A DNA stretch of 64,000 nt from Vibrio sp. 10N.261.45.E2 (GCF_002875705.1 NZ_MCZZ01000121.1:58956-122955), one strand, 5' to 3'. Shown: positions 37,454 through 47,103, counted from the first letter of the stretch. The notes: generated from the letters alone by a model not told the origin. Program-made: numbers and translations.

Positions 37454-39334
37454 TTACTCCATATCACCCAACAAGTAATCTTCATCGCTGCTGACTACTG
37501 CGCCGTACTTCAAGAAGTTCTTACCTAAGATCATGCTGTATTCGAAGCGAGAGCGGTCTTGAAGGTTTACCTTCACCTCTTTCTCTAGGTCACCTAACTT
37601 AACCTTCATTTCAACGACAGGGCGAATATTTACCTTCTCGCCTTTCTTGGCTTTAATTCGCATGACATCAATCACTGGCTTGGTGAAGTCTTGCTTATCG
37701 CCTTGGTTGTTTTGATAGGTAAAGCTCACCATGTCTTGGCCGTCTTTTTTGAATCGCTTGATGTTGACTGCGTTCATTGAGCTAACATCCGCGCCAGTGT
37801 CGAGCTTGGCTGGGAATTTCATGCCGTTCACTTCAACGACTTCGATGTGCCCTACTTTAAACAGTGGCTCAGCTTTCAAAAGATAGTCAGAACGAGTGTT
37901 TACGTACACACCGTCTTTTGCCATCTTCTTGCCTAAAATAAAGTAAGCTTCTTTCTCATTCGTATTGAGAACATCGATAGCAAATTCTTGCGTACGAACA
38001 TTTCCAGACACTGCAAACTCGCCACTCACAACAGGACGAGTATCATCACCAACTTTAAGTTTCTTAATAATTGGCTTTGTCACCTTCTGCTTCTCACCAT
38101 TTACATCTGTAAGATAAAACTCAACAGAAGCATCTTTGCCCTTACCGGTCATTTCAAAGCTGTCGACCTTCAATAAAGGAGTATTAACAGTGAAAGAGGC
38201 AACAGCCTTCAGTGGAAAATCATCTAGAGTGATGTCCTCTTCTGGAGAAATGACCAAAGGTTCACTCTTTTTAGCAACATCACTGAAATTCTCAGAACCT
38301 TCAGAAAGAATATTCTCAGCATTGGTATCAATCATGAAGAGCTCACTGGCGGTGCTTGTACCAAACTTTAACTGCGACTCGCTACTCGAGCGGTCACGTA
38401 GGTAAACAAGAACGTCTTTGGTGGTATTTTCATCGAGTTGAACTGGCACATAAACCAATGGTCTTTTCTTACCACTCACGCTTAACATACGAACTAATGG
38501 CAGCGTGATCTCTTTCTGCTTGCCATCGTTGTCAAACACATCAAACGTGACTTCGTTGTGTTTCTTATCTACATCGATATTTTTTGAATGCAAAGTACTG
38601 TAGCGATTCTTTAAAGAGAAGGTCGCGTTCATCGCCATTCCCGAGATAGACACCACCTCTTTTCGACCAACTACGGTCGCTTTTTCTTGCTCTTGCAAGT
38701 AGTCATAGCCAGCGAACACTAAAGCGTTGTCAGCTAGGAAGGTTTTACCAATCAGCACTGGCGCTGAGAAATGGCTTCTGTCGGTCAGGTTAACGTCTGT
38801 TTTTAATTCTTGGTCCGCAATGGTCAGTGACATTTTTACGGTCGGACGAAGTAAAGGCGTGCTGCTGGTGCGGCTGCGTATCATGCTGACACGCTCTAAA
38901 GGTGCTTCAATTAATACCATGTCTCCGGTACGCGGGTTTTGGACCTTAAAAGACACTACAGCCTCATATTTCGCAAAAGTCTTGCCATCCCAATCTTCGT
39001 AAGCAACATCGGAATTGTTCAACAGATCTTCGGTTAACGCCGCCATCAACTCTTTGTCTTTAAGGTTTTTGTAGTCGGCATAAGAGCTCCTCACATGAAT
39101 GTCTTCAGCATGCATTGAGGTAGTTTCTGCACCGGTATCAATCTTACCAATGAAAGGAACGTCTTTTAGCCCTTGAACGCTAGATAGGTACACGTTCTCA
39201 GTGCGGCCTAATACCGCCTTGCCATCGAGTTCGTAAGTAGGGTTTTGTGTTGTGTGGGAAGTATCAGTAGCCAAAGTATATTGTGAAAAAAGCAAAGTGC
39301 TTAAAAGAGTTAGAGCCAAAGGTATCTTTTTCAT
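37454..39334 (-). CDS. Four-domain retropepsin-like (PF05618-type) exported protein
   Basis: This 626-residue protein has a signal peptide (residues 1-22; LSTLLFSQYTLA) and so acts in the periplasm. It holds four tandem copies of a retropepsin-like domain of the kind called ATP-dependent zinc protease (PF05618). Domains 1 (about 47-213) and 4 (about 494-626) keep the aspartic protease motif DTGA (66-69, 512-515) and the end motif LTDRSHFSAPVLIGKTFL / DRSRFEYSMILGKNFL. Domains 2 (about 225-340) and 3 (about 375-487) have lost DTGA and are probably structural. Substrate unknown. Two active half-sites in one chain would allow internal dimerisation (inference). It is monocistronic. Confidence 0.8.
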   Translation of the reverse strand: MKKIPLALTLLSTLLFSQYTLATDTSHTTQNPTYELDGKAVLGRTENVYLSSVQGLKDVPFIGKIDTGAETTSMHAEDIHVRSSYADYKNLKDKELMAALTEDLLNNSDVAYEDWDGKTFAKYEAVVSFKVQNPRTGDMVLIEAPLERVSMIRSRTSSTPLLRPTVKMSLTIADQELKTDVNLTDRSHFSAPVLIGKTFLADNALVFAGYDYLQEQEKATVVGRKEVVSISGMAMNATFSLKNRYSTLHSKNIDVDKKHNEVTFDVFDNDGKQKEITLPLVRMLSVSGKKRPLVYVPVQLDENTTKDVLVYLRDRSSSESQLKFGTSTASELFMIDTNAENILSEGSENFSDVAKKSEPLVISPEEDITLDDFPLKAVASFTVNTPLLKVDSFEMTGKGKDASVEFYLTDVNGEKQKVTKPIIKKLKVGDDTRPVVSGEFAVSGNVRTQEFAIDVLNTNEKEAYFILGKKMAKDGVYVNTRSDYLLKAEPLFKVGHIEVVEVNGMKFPAKLDTGADVSSMNAVNIKRFKKDGQDMVSFTYQNNQGDKQDFTKPVIDVMRIKAKKGEKVNIRPVVEMKVKLGDLEKEVKVNLQDRSRFEYSMILGKNFLKYGAVVSSDEDYLLGDME

Positions 39335-39639
39335 TAGTTGGTCCGTTGTGATCAGTGCACTAATAATACTGGTGTTTCAGCGAAGAGTTCCCCCACCAGC
39401 AATGGTTCTCACATAACGTTAACGCTATGAGTTTTTCAATGACAAACCGATGACTTTACGTTGTATTCGCTTATCGATTATTGAATAACAGATACCCAAT
39501 AACCTTTTCAATGCTCGGTGTTCTATTGGAGAAATGAATACAAAAAAGGTCAACGACAAGCGCTGACCTTAGCTATTCAAAACACACCTGAAGCGAGTTT
39601 AACTTTCTAAAATACAAACGGTTCTAGATAAACATAGCA
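39335..39639. other. Spacer with terminator of the M15 peptidase gene
   Basis: There is no gene here. AGGTCAACG and CGCTGACCT form a hairpin at 39542-39570 with a T-run on the minus strand, ending the M15 peptidase gene. The remainder is the presumed promoter region of the retropepsin-like gene, without a recognised operator. Confidence 0.55.
39542..39570 (-). terminator. Terminator of the M15 peptidase gene
   Basis: On the minus strand AGGTCAGCG pairs with CGTTGACCT with a central mismatch, and a run of six T follows. The stem is imperfect. Confidence 0.7.
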
Positions 39640-40449
39640 CTAAAAAGTCCCGACTGTTTTCTTTGCACAGATAGCACGAGCTTTTTCTGCGCCCTCACCT
39701 TTATTTTTGAGATAACACTGTCGATAAGAGTAGACATAACGCTCAAATAACACTTTCGCTTCCGGTTGTGATTTAGAAAGCAGTTGATTAACGAACTTTC
39801 TTGAGCCGACCTCAAAATGCTGAGTATCGATTGGGCTATTCCAATCCCCTCCCCAGATCATAAATCCGTGATGGGCAAACAGCTCAACCACATCTTCAGC
39901 CATGCCGCGGCGTTCAAGTTCATCACGCGCACGAAAGCGAGTACGGTTCACATAACTTGTCGCAGATTGTGAAGGCTTTACCGTGATCTTTCCGTTGCTA
40001 TCGAACTCTAAGAAAGGATTTTGAACTGGGTTGATGTCTATCGCCACACCATAAGCATGCTTCGACCAACCACCTCCGCCTGTAATAGGACGAGCATTAA
40101 AGGCACTGCTGTTGTTCGCGTCCATTGAGGCGCTATCGTCACCTCTGAATTCACGCATAAGGCGAGCAGAATGAAGAGGAAAATTGCGCTGTTTGAGCTC
40201 CGAAAAAATTTGTTCAACAGCAGGTGCAACCACATCAAGCACGATCATATTGCCCTGTTGCGTTTCCCCTTTGAAATTAATGAAGTCGAAATCCACTTTG
40301 GATAGTCGCTCACAACCAACAGGCGCACCATTACTTAAAACATTGTTCTTTTTCATCATGTCGCATTGCCATTGAGATATAGGGGCAACTTGGGCATAAC
40401 TCGCAGCACTGAGCACAGTGGCCAGCAAGCCGACAATAAAACGTTTCAT
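39640..40449 (-). CDS. M15 family peptidase (peptidoglycan endopeptidase-like)
   Basis: This 269-residue protein has a signal peptide (MKRFIVGLLATVLSAASYA) and so is periplasmic. The zinc-site motifs of M15 peptidases are present: SKHAYGVAIDINPVQNP (SxHxxGxAxD) and DTQHFE. The conserved aromatic GFMIWGGDWNSP lies between them. Members cut D-Ala-D-Ala or L-Ala-D-Glu bonds in the wall peptide. The exact cleavage here is not readable. A C-terminal extension of about 45 residues carries two Cys. It is monocistronic. Confidence 0.82.
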   Translation of the reverse strand: MKRFIVGLLATVLSAASYAQVAPISQWQCDMMKKNNVLSNGAPVGCERLSKVDFDFINFKGETQQGNMIVLDVVAPAVEQIFSELKQRNFPLHSARLMREFRGDDSASMDANNSSAFNARPITGGGGWSKHAYGVAIDINPVQNPFLEFDSNGKITVKPSQSATSYVNRTRFRARDELERRGMAEDVVELFAHHGFMIWGGDWNSPIDTQHFEVGSRKFVNQLLSKSQPEAKVLFERYVYSYRQCYLKNKGEGAEKARAICAKKTVGTF

Positions 40450-40531
40450 ATCAAAGACTCAAAAATAGTAAGAGTGAAAAGTAGCAGGAATTGGAAAGTA
40501 GCATATTAAGCCAAGTTGAGCGCACGATTTG

Positions 40532-41260
40532 TTAGCGCGCTTTATTCCAATAGACAATCTCTCTAACTCGTCCGTTCTGGTCGACATCCGCTTCTCCACC
40601 AACATCAGAAAGTTCAGGTAAGGTCGATAATTGCGGAGCGTAATAGGCGATTGACATCAGTACAAACGCATCATAGATATCGTCTATCGCGACATCTTTA
40701 CGCTTGGTGTTTGAAATTGCCAACGATAAGCCTTCGCACCATTGAGGGGCAAGGTGCTGAATAATAAAAAGCCGCTCCTCTTTACCTTCTTGTGTTCGTT
40801 TGGAAAACGTCAGTGGCTCGCCTTTTAAAGCTGCAAACACCACCTCAGGGTGAGACTCTCTGATCGATAAATGTGGGTGATCATCGATGAGTTTATCTAG
40901 CTCTCGGATTTTAGGAACGATACCCCAAGTTTGCTTGGAGAACTTCTTACCAAGCTGCTGCACATTGGCACTGCACGCCGCAATGTAATCGGTTTGATAA
41001 ACCGCCTCTCGGCACGGAACAGGAAACACTGAAGAACCACGCTTGCTGGTAAGGAAACGTCTTGCTGCTTTATCGCATAATCGATCTGGAGTCAGTGAAT
41101 CACTAAAACCAATAGGCATATCGATTAACGTTGTTGATCCCGTAAGGTCATCAACCAACTCATCGAGTGTGTTTACCACTTTGAACGTAGGTGGCTCATT
41201 GCCAGAGGCAATCCAAGCGATCCAACCCGCCTTACAACCATCAATTCCGATATATTTCAT
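40532..41260 (-). CDS. DUF429 family protein (predicted RNase H-fold nuclease)
   Basis: This protein of 242 residues begins MKYIGIDGCKAGW, with LIDMPIGFSD, RESHPEVVFAAL and DDIYDAFVLM following in order. These are the acidic motifs of DUF429, predicted to have an RNase H-like nuclease fold. The activity is unproven. The ATG at 41260 gives the standard IGIDG start. A GTG at 41284 would overlap the upstream gene by 10 bases. It lies 14 bases after the methyltransferase-HNH gene on the same strand, so the two form one unit. Confidence 0.75.
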   Translation of the reverse strand: MKYIGIDGCKAGWIAWIASGNEPPTFKVVNTLDELVDDLTGSTTLIDMPIGFSDSLTPDRLCDKAARRFLTSKRGSSVFPVPCREAVYQTDYIAACSANVQQLGKKFSKQTWGIVPKIRELDKLIDDHPHLSIRESHPEVVFAALKGEPLTFSKRTQEGKEERLFIIQHLAPQWCEGLSLAISNTKRKDVAIDDIYDAFVLMSIAYYAPQLSTLPELSDVGGEADVDQNGRVREIVYWNKAR

Positions 41261-41274
41261 TATGTTCTCGATGA

Positions 41275-42987
41275 TTAGTTCCACTCACTGATCAGAAGTC
41301 GACTTTTTACTCCACGTACTTGCAAACCCATTGCATCAAACACCTCTTCGAAGTCTCGACACTGCGCTGGTATGTTGGGTAAAGAAAGTGCCGCTTCAGA
41401 AAAGAACTGCTGTTCAAAATGAGTAGAATCACTCCACGCCAATTGCCACCATTCAAGAATACGAGGCTTAGACACTCGAAGTTTTTCAGCCGTAGGAACT
41501 TTGTCACTTTTGCTTAGGTTCTCTTTGCTTGTGGTCGGAAAGAGGTTCCACTTGTCGTTGTTTGGCCAGTAAGCAAAAGGCAAGCAGTGATCAACGTGAT
41601 ACTCATTTTTTAATGATTTTCCACTCCAGACACTGACAATGTCGGTACGTTCAGCTCTAAGTTGCTCGACACGTTTACGTACATCGCGAGTATCATGGTT
41701 TTGATCGATCCATACCAAGCAATCGTGATAAGTCTGTAGTGATATGTTGCGCTGTCGGTTTAACTGGAAACGCTGCATCTCCATGATCCATTGATTCACC
41801 ACCAGCGGTTCAATCCAAGAGTGGTAGATTCTAAAGCACTCCCATAAGCTTTCATCCAGAGTGAAATAGCCAAAGCTTTCTAAGAACTCACTATCAATGA
41901 GCAGCGATTCTTGGCTCTTCCGTCGTTTCTGAGGAGGGTGTATCTCAAATAACTTATTCTCTTTTGAACCTTGATAAATAAACGTCACAGGCCCTGATTT
42001 AATCGTGCTGATCGTCTGTGAAAATAGCTTTTGTAAAGCCTTGGCTTCATCACCTAAGAACATTGCTCCAATAGCTAAATCATCAGCACTTAGGTGCTTG
42101 AGCTTGTTCCAGCCATCGTCTTTTACAAACCCCAGTCCTTTCGTTGTGTTGCTATTTTGCTGAATCCCCAAGCCTTCTATATCGATATCAATCAAACGCT
42201 TAAATTGCCTAACCCAATACAGCGCAACCAAACCCACAGGTAGAGATATTTTGCCATCCGTTCGATCAAGTACAGCACCTGAATGAGCATCTGCGATTCG
42301 CAGTAAGGTTCTTAACAGAGCCAATTTGTATGTGGCCGATTTATTGTCATTCACGATAATATGGCGCACCTTATTCAAGTCACCGGAGCCGTCATCTGGC
42401 AATGTCATTACAACGGTTTGCCACCATACTTCACTACGGTTCAAAGTATCTTGACTATCATCGACATGGCGTACCAACAGAGCACTGTTTTTTGATAAGC
42501 GCTCAAGCTCTTCCACAGATACTTCATAACCTTGTCGAGTATCTTGAAATTCCCCATGACGCAAAGTGATCACCAATTTGCCATTTGGAGCGAGCAAGTT
42601 AGACAGTTTTCTGAATGCTCGCTCTCGATATGACGGTGCAAGGTGCATCCATACCGCGCTCACCAATATCAAGTCAAAACGCATTCCGAGGTTTTCAGTG
42701 CGGCTAAGCGAGGGAAGTGAATCATCAATCCATGTAACACTTGGGCCAGTATATTCCGATCCTTGTTTGCGTAATGAAGCACTTGGTTCTATCGCAATAA
42801 CTTCAGCTCCGGCATTGTGCATCCATAAAACATCACGGCCACTTCCCGCACCGACATCTAGCACCTTATCGCCCTCTAAAGGCCAATAAGCTTGCCAACT
42901 TTTATGTACGGACTCGAATGTCACTGAGTTGTATTGTTCACAAAGTGTGCGAGCATTTTTATCGTAAAAAGGAATCGATGAGGACAT
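41275..42987 (-). CDS. Methyltransferase-HNH nuclease fusion protein
   Basis: This protein of 570 residues joins two activities. The N-terminal part (about 1-200) is a class I SAM-dependent methyltransferase with motif I KVLDVGAGSGRDVLW (44-50 core), the acidic end of strand two (VIAIEPS) and FDLILVSAVWMHLAP. A middle helical region (about 205-445) includes NDNKSATYKLALLRTLL, seen in other HNH proteins. The C-terminal HNH domain has HVDHCLP (His464, Asp466, His467), WNLFP (Asn481) and KENLSKSDK (Asn490). No DNA-recognition domain is evident. Coupled to a DUF429 gene, it may be a restriction or defence enzyme, or an RNA or nucleotide modifier (inference). Confidence 0.75.
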   Translation of the reverse strand: MSSSIPFYDKNARTLCEQYNSVTFESVHKSWQAYWPLEGDKVLDVGAGSGRDVLWMHNAGAEVIAIEPSASLRKQGSEYTGPSVTWIDDSLPSLSRTENLGMRFDLILVSAVWMHLAPSYRERAFRKLSNLLAPNGKLVITLRHGEFQDTRQGYEVSVEELERLSKNSALLVRHVDDSQDTLNRSEVWWQTVVMTLPDDGSGDLNKVRHIIVNDNKSATYKLALLRTLLRIADAHSGAVLDRTDGKISLPVGLVALYWVRQFKRLIDIDIEGLGIQQNSNTTKGLGFVKDDGWNKLKHLSADDLAIGAMFLGDEAKALQKLFSQTISTIKSGPVTFIYQGSKENKLFEIHPPQKRRKSQESLLIDSEFLESFGYFTLDESLWECFRIYHSWIEPLVVNQWIMEMQRFQLNRQRNISLQTYHDCLVWIDQNHDTRDVRKRVEQLRAERTDIVSVWSGKSLKNEYHVDHCLPFAYWPNNDKWNLFPTTSKENLSKSDKVPTAEKLRVSKPRILEWWQLAWSDSTHFEQQFFSEAALSLPNIPAQCRDFEEVFDAMGLQVRGVKSRLLISEWN

Positions 42988-43257
42988 ATGCGCTATTGGA
43001 GTAAGGAGTCTACCTCAATAGTAATGGGGAGCTTAGATGATTGCTAGCAGCTCATGTAAGTTCAGCCACATCAATCAACGTTAACTGTTAGTGGCTGTTT
43101 TATATCAACATCTACATAATCAGATCATCAGGTGAGTCACATCTCGAAACAGTCTCGTTAGTAAAGTAAAACAAACAAGGTGCAAGGTGACGTGCGAATA
43201 GAGATAATTGTTTTGAAGATGATTAACCACACTCAAGCACCTAGCCGATAAAGACTA

Positions 43258-44196
43258 ATGAACACATACTCACACATAGATACCCCGTTCAACCTGCGCC
43301 ACACCTGTTGGTTTTGTGGTGAACCTTCCAATGATGTTGTTGAATTCCCTAAGACAGCGCAGGCTATTACCAAGGTTGGTCATTCACCAATCGCGCTGCC
43401 GGCTTGCAATGAGTGTGCGAGAATTAACTATTCAAAGAGTCTGACGTCAATTTGGTCTGTGCGCGATCAGATAAAACACACGCTCATAGACAAGTACGCT
43501 AAGCACCTTGGTATCGGTGAGAACTGGACAGAGCAAGAGCTTATTGATTCTGATTTCTCGGGTTCGACACTCGGCGGGTTTGGGCGCAGCGCGTGGAAGA
43601 TGTATCAAATAGCCAAGCAACGCGTCGATTATAAAGGCTGGCCTTTGTCGGTTGATGACATCCCACTTGAGGTTTACGACGAAACCAGTGGCTTTGAATT
43701 TGACGGTACGCGTTATGCCTCAATCAATTCATGTATCGACTATTTCACCAAAGCAGCAAGCGTAGACAAAGAGCTGCTATCACAACTTGTCGATATCGTT
43801 TCATCAGAAAGGTTTAGCTACGCACTGCGAATCGCTAAGTTGAACAAAAATGTATCTAATACCAAGCGTTCGGAAATTATTGAAGAGGTGTTACAGCAAG
43901 AGTCTGAACAAGAAGAAATATTGCTTGAACAAGCTAATTCACTGTTTAACTCCAATGTCGAAGAAGTGGTTATTTCAGGCTCAACGGCGCCTGTATTTGC
44001 CATTCAGTGGGCAATGATGCACAAGGTTAAAGATTTAGCTCAGCTATGCACGCTTGAAGATGAGTATTTTGACTACTTCGAGTACCTCGGCGGCCCGGCG
44101 GCTTTCATGTCTTATAACGGCCTACAACTCTATTTAGAAGCCCGCCAAGATCCAGAATGGGTAGAAAAATCAGATCCAAATAAACAGTATTGGTGA
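43258..44196 (+). CDS. Zinc-ribbon protein of unknown function
   Basis: This protein of 312 residues has two CxxC pairs near its start (Cys17/Cys20 in CWFCGEPS and Cys50/Cys53 in ACNECARINYS). They form a likely treble-clef zinc site similar to the HNH-nuclease fold, but without clear catalytic His. The rest is mostly helical and acidic, with EEVLQQESEQEEILLEQ in the middle, and no domain I recognise. It is divergent from the methyltransferase-HNH gene across 270 bases, which may reflect a shared system or just proximity. The upstream ribosome site is weak. Confidence 0.6.
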   Translation: MNTYSHIDTPFNLRHTCWFCGEPSNDVVEFPKTAQAITKVGHSPIALPACNECARINYSKSLTSIWSVRDQIKHTLIDKYAKHLGIGENWTEQELIDSDFSGSTLGGFGRSAWKMYQIAKQRVDYKGWPLSVDDIPLEVYDETSGFEFDGTRYASINSCIDYFTKAASVDKELLSQLVDIVSSERFSYALRIAKLNKNVSNTKRSEIIEEVLQQESEQEEILLEQANSLFNSNVEEVVISGSTAPVFAIQWAMMHKVKDLAQLCTLEDEYFDYFEYLGGPAAFMSYNGLQLYLEARQDPEWVEKSDPNKQYW

Positions 44197-44393
44197 TCAT
44201 GAGCCATTACTGGTGAACACGTGTAAGCTCGATAGCGGTGTCGAGCATACATTGTTAGTCCTTGTTTTATATAAAGATCTAAAAATTGCCTCCCATCCCA
44301 GTTAATTGTTGCAATTCGGTTAAATAGAGTGAAAACTTTAAGCATCTAAAACTATTTAATCACTGCGTTCTTGCGGTGAGTAAGGAGTGAGTT

Positions 44394-45161
44394 GTGCTTG
44401 CTGTTCTTCGTATTATTTTGGCTACGGTGTTTATTATTTTCACCACTCTATGTGCTTTTGTTTACTGCTTATTTAGCCCCAAGAACCCTAAGCATGTGTA
44501 CGTTTTCTGTCGTTGGTTCAACCAGCTCCAAAAGATCATCGGTGTAAAACTGGTACAGCGCGGCCTAGACAATGCCCCGACACCAAAAAACAGCGTCTAC
44601 ATCTCTAACCACCAAAGCATATTGGACTTTGCGACCGACCCAGGAATGCTAAGACCACGAACTGTTTCATTGGGTAAACGCGATTTGTTGTACGTGCCTT
44701 TCTTCGGCCTTCTGTATTGGATCACCGGGAACATCATGATTAACCGCGAAGACAAGTCCAAAGCACGCGATACCATCAAACAAGTGGCGGAAGCGATTCA
44801 TCAAAGAGATCTGTCTGTTTGGGTTTACCCTGAAGGAACCCGAAGTAAAGGCCGTGGATTACTGCCATTCAAAACAGGCGCTTTCCGAATGGCAATTGAA
44901 GCTGGTGTGCCTATCACCCCGATGTGTACCAGCACCACGCACAATAAAATCGACTTTAATCGTGCCAATAATGGCATTGTGATCACCGAGATGCTGGAAC
45001 CTATCGATGTATCCGGCTACAAGCTTAGCGATGCGAGAGAACTGGCCAATCACTGTCACGCCCTTATGGCAGAGAAAATAGCAGAGCTTGATGCCGAAGT
45101 GGCTCGTTTAGAGGCGCAGCAAAACCCAGAACTGGATTCAGACGGCTCTTCTACAAACTAA
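44394..45161 (+). CDS. plsC: 1-acyl-sn-glycerol-3-phosphate acyltransferase, PlsC-like (GTG start)
   Basis: This enzyme of 255 residues adds an acyl chain to lysophosphatidic acid at the inner membrane. The acyltransferase motifs are NHQSILD (His73, Asp78), the central block GNIMINREDKSKA and PEGTRSKG (147-150 core). A hydrophobic N-terminal segment anchors it. The GTG at 44394 has GGAG six bases upstream. The C-terminal tail is acidic and low in complexity. Many Vibrio genomes carry more than one PlsC, so the symbol is by family. The gene is monocistronic. Confidence 0.85.
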   Translation: MLAVLRIILATVFIIFTTLCAFVYCLFSPKNPKHVYVFCRWFNQLQKIIGVKLVQRGLDNAPTPKNSVYISNHQSILDFATDPGMLRPRTVSLGKRDLLYVPFFGLLYWITGNIMINREDKSKARDTIKQVAEAIHQRDLSVWVYPEGTRSKGRGLLPFKTGAFRMAIEAGVPITPMCTSTTHNKIDFNRANNGIVITEMLEPIDVSGYKLSDARELANHCHALMAEKIAELDAEVARLEAQQNPELDSDGSSTN

Positions 45162-45307
45162 CTCGCAGCGAACCCACTGAGTAATCGCTCAGTTACTTAA
45201 AAAGACACTCAACGATCGCAACTCTCATTGTTCTTGTTTTACTTGTTGGCGCTTATCCGCAAAATAAAACAGGCGTTAACGACTTTATAGTGCAATGGGA
45301 GTAAACG

Positions 45308-46648
45308 ATGGAAGTGATTCACCATGGTGGCAAATATACTGTCACAGGATCTTGTCACGAACTAAGAGATTCAGGCCAAGCGGTGCTTATCGATTGTGGC
45401 TTGTTTCAAGGAGAAGACACCCGCCCTCTTGATATTGATTTTGAAACGTCCCACCTCAACGCTCTGCTGCTGACTCATACTCACATTGATCATATTGGTC
45501 GATTACCTTGGTTACTCGCCAATGGCTTTAACCAACCGATTTATTGCACGCAAGCCACTGCTGAACTCGCCCCTTTAATGATTGAGGATGGCTTAAAGCT
45601 ACAAGGGCTCAGTAACAAACAGTCAAAGCTGATACTCAAAAAGATTCATTCGTTAATAGCTCCCAAGCCTTACGGGGAATGGTTTCCAATTACGTCTAAA
45701 CAGCAAAATAATGAAAAGGATCACCATAGGCCAAATACTCTGTATGCTCGTTTTCAACCTGCGGGGCACATCTTAGGTTCCGCCTATATCGAGATTAAGT
45801 TACCCAGCCAAGAAGTGGTGGTGTTTTCCGGAGACTTAGGCCCAAATAACACACCTTTACTGCCCGACCCTGCACCTCCACAGCAGGCTGATTATCTTTT
45901 TATTGAATCCACATACGGCACCAGTACACATGATGATATTGCGACACGAGCAGAACGCCTCAAAATCATCATAGATCGTTCGCTACTTGATGGGGGTGTC
46001 ATCCTAATTCCGGCCTTCAGTATCGGTCGAACACAAGAGTTGCTATTTGATATCGAACACCTGATCTTTGAGCATCAGCTCAGCGCCGATATTCCTATCA
46101 TCCTCGATTCTCCTATGGCAGAGAAAGTGACACGTTCCTATCGACGCTTTAAAGAACTCTGGGGACAAGAAGCAAAGCAACGGCTAGAACTGAAACGTCA
46201 CCCACTCGCTTTTGAGCAGTGCATCACCGTTGATGGGCATAGAATGCACAAGAAAATCGTTAATCGCCTTAAGTCGACAGGTGAACCCGCGATTGTGGTC
46301 GCAGCTTCTGGCATGTGTCAGGGCGGCAGGATAATGAACTACTTATCTGCCTTGCTTCCCGATAAACGAACCGATGTGATTTTAGCGGGCTATCAAGCGC
46401 ACGGGACGCTCGGACGAGAGCTGCAACAAGGCGAAATGCAGGTTTCTATTGATAACAAAGACGTTGAGGTTAATGCTCAAATTCATGGCATGTCGGGTTA
46501 TTCTGCCCATGCTGATAAAGAGGACCTTTACCGATTTATAGAAGGCATCGCGACTCCACCGAGAGAGTTGCATTTGATTCACGGCGAGCCAAATACTCAG
46601 TCGGAGTTCGCTCAAGAATTACAGGCGCGAGGGTTCGTGGTTGTTTGA
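45308..46648 (+). CDS. MBL/beta-CASP-fold nuclease family protein (RNase J/CPSF-like)
   Basis: This protein of 446 residues has the metallo-beta-lactamase motif THTHIDHIG (His57, His59, Asp61, His62), then AGHILGSAYIEI, FSGDLG and IESTYG. The beta-CASP part includes PAFSIGRTQELL and AASGMCQGGRIMNYL. The C-terminal RMMBL block shows GMSGYSAHADKEDLYRF and HGEP. Proteins of this type process or degrade RNA (CPSF73, RNase J, archaeal FTT relatives). The substrate here is unknown. It is monocistronic, separated by 146 bases from the PlsC-like gene. Confidence 0.85.
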   Translation: MEVIHHGGKYTVTGSCHELRDSGQAVLIDCGLFQGEDTRPLDIDFETSHLNALLLTHTHIDHIGRLPWLLANGFNQPIYCTQATAELAPLMIEDGLKLQGLSNKQSKLILKKIHSLIAPKPYGEWFPITSKQQNNEKDHHRPNTLYARFQPAGHILGSAYIEIKLPSQEVVVFSGDLGPNNTPLLPDPAPPQQADYLFIESTYGTSTHDDIATRAERLKIIIDRSLLDGGVILIPAFSIGRTQELLFDIEHLIFEHQLSADIPIILDSPMAEKVTRSYRRFKELWGQEAKQRLELKRHPLAFEQCITVDGHRMHKKIVNRLKSTGEPAIVVAASGMCQGGRIMNYLSALLPDKRTDVILAGYQAHGTLGRELQQGEMQVSIDNKDVEVNAQIHGMSGYSAHADKEDLYRFIEGIATPPRELHLIHGEPNTQSEFAQELQARGFVVV

Positions 46649-47103
46649 AACAGGCATCAAATTAACAATTTTCACTAGGTAGATATTAAAGCCTCAATTA
46701 TCGAATCTTCAAAAAACACAGTTTCTTAGACCTACTAGCTCACACGATGCAGGTGATATATTCCAACCTACTTATCCCTGCACTCCCATATCAGCCGTTC
46801 ATGCTAAGCGGCTTTAACCGCTGTTTTGCGCGATTTCGCTTCTTATGCGCACCTCAAATTCCTCTTTCTGTATTAATCATTATTTATTCACTTTGCAAAA
46901 CACCACAAATTACAACCAGTTGCATATTGAGTTAAATGGAACGATTATCGAATTAGCACTAAGAGTTAACAAACACCCTCTACAACATGCTTTATGTCAC
47001 AGTAATCCTAATGCGTAGTTAAATAATTTAACACTTGGGTTACAAGTGAAGTATTGTGTTGTTCGAAAAACAATCATAAGCAAAACTAACAGGGAAAATA
47101 CTC
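46649..47103. other. Promoter region of alanine symporter gene
   Basis: This spacer of 455 bases carries no gene I can support. AGCGGCTTTAACCGCT at about 46804-46819 is a short inverted repeat. I looked for a glycine riboswitch, which precedes a similar symporter gene in V. cholerae, and did not find its conserved blocks. Several TTAAAT/TTTAAC motifs occur near the gene. Confidence 0.4.

Noticed and set aside
37246..44196. Integrative island at the 3' end of ssrA
   Set aside because: No integrase gene and no second copy of the ssrA end were found in the window. The genes there may be accessory, but an island cannot be shown.
46747..46935. Plus-strand frame of 62 residues
   Set aside because: It has no ribosome site and an unusual composition, and it lies in a promoter region.
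46649..47103. Possible glycine riboswitch before the AGCS symporter gene
   Set aside because: The conserved blocks of the gcvT class were looked for and are absent, although a similar gene in V. cholerae has one.
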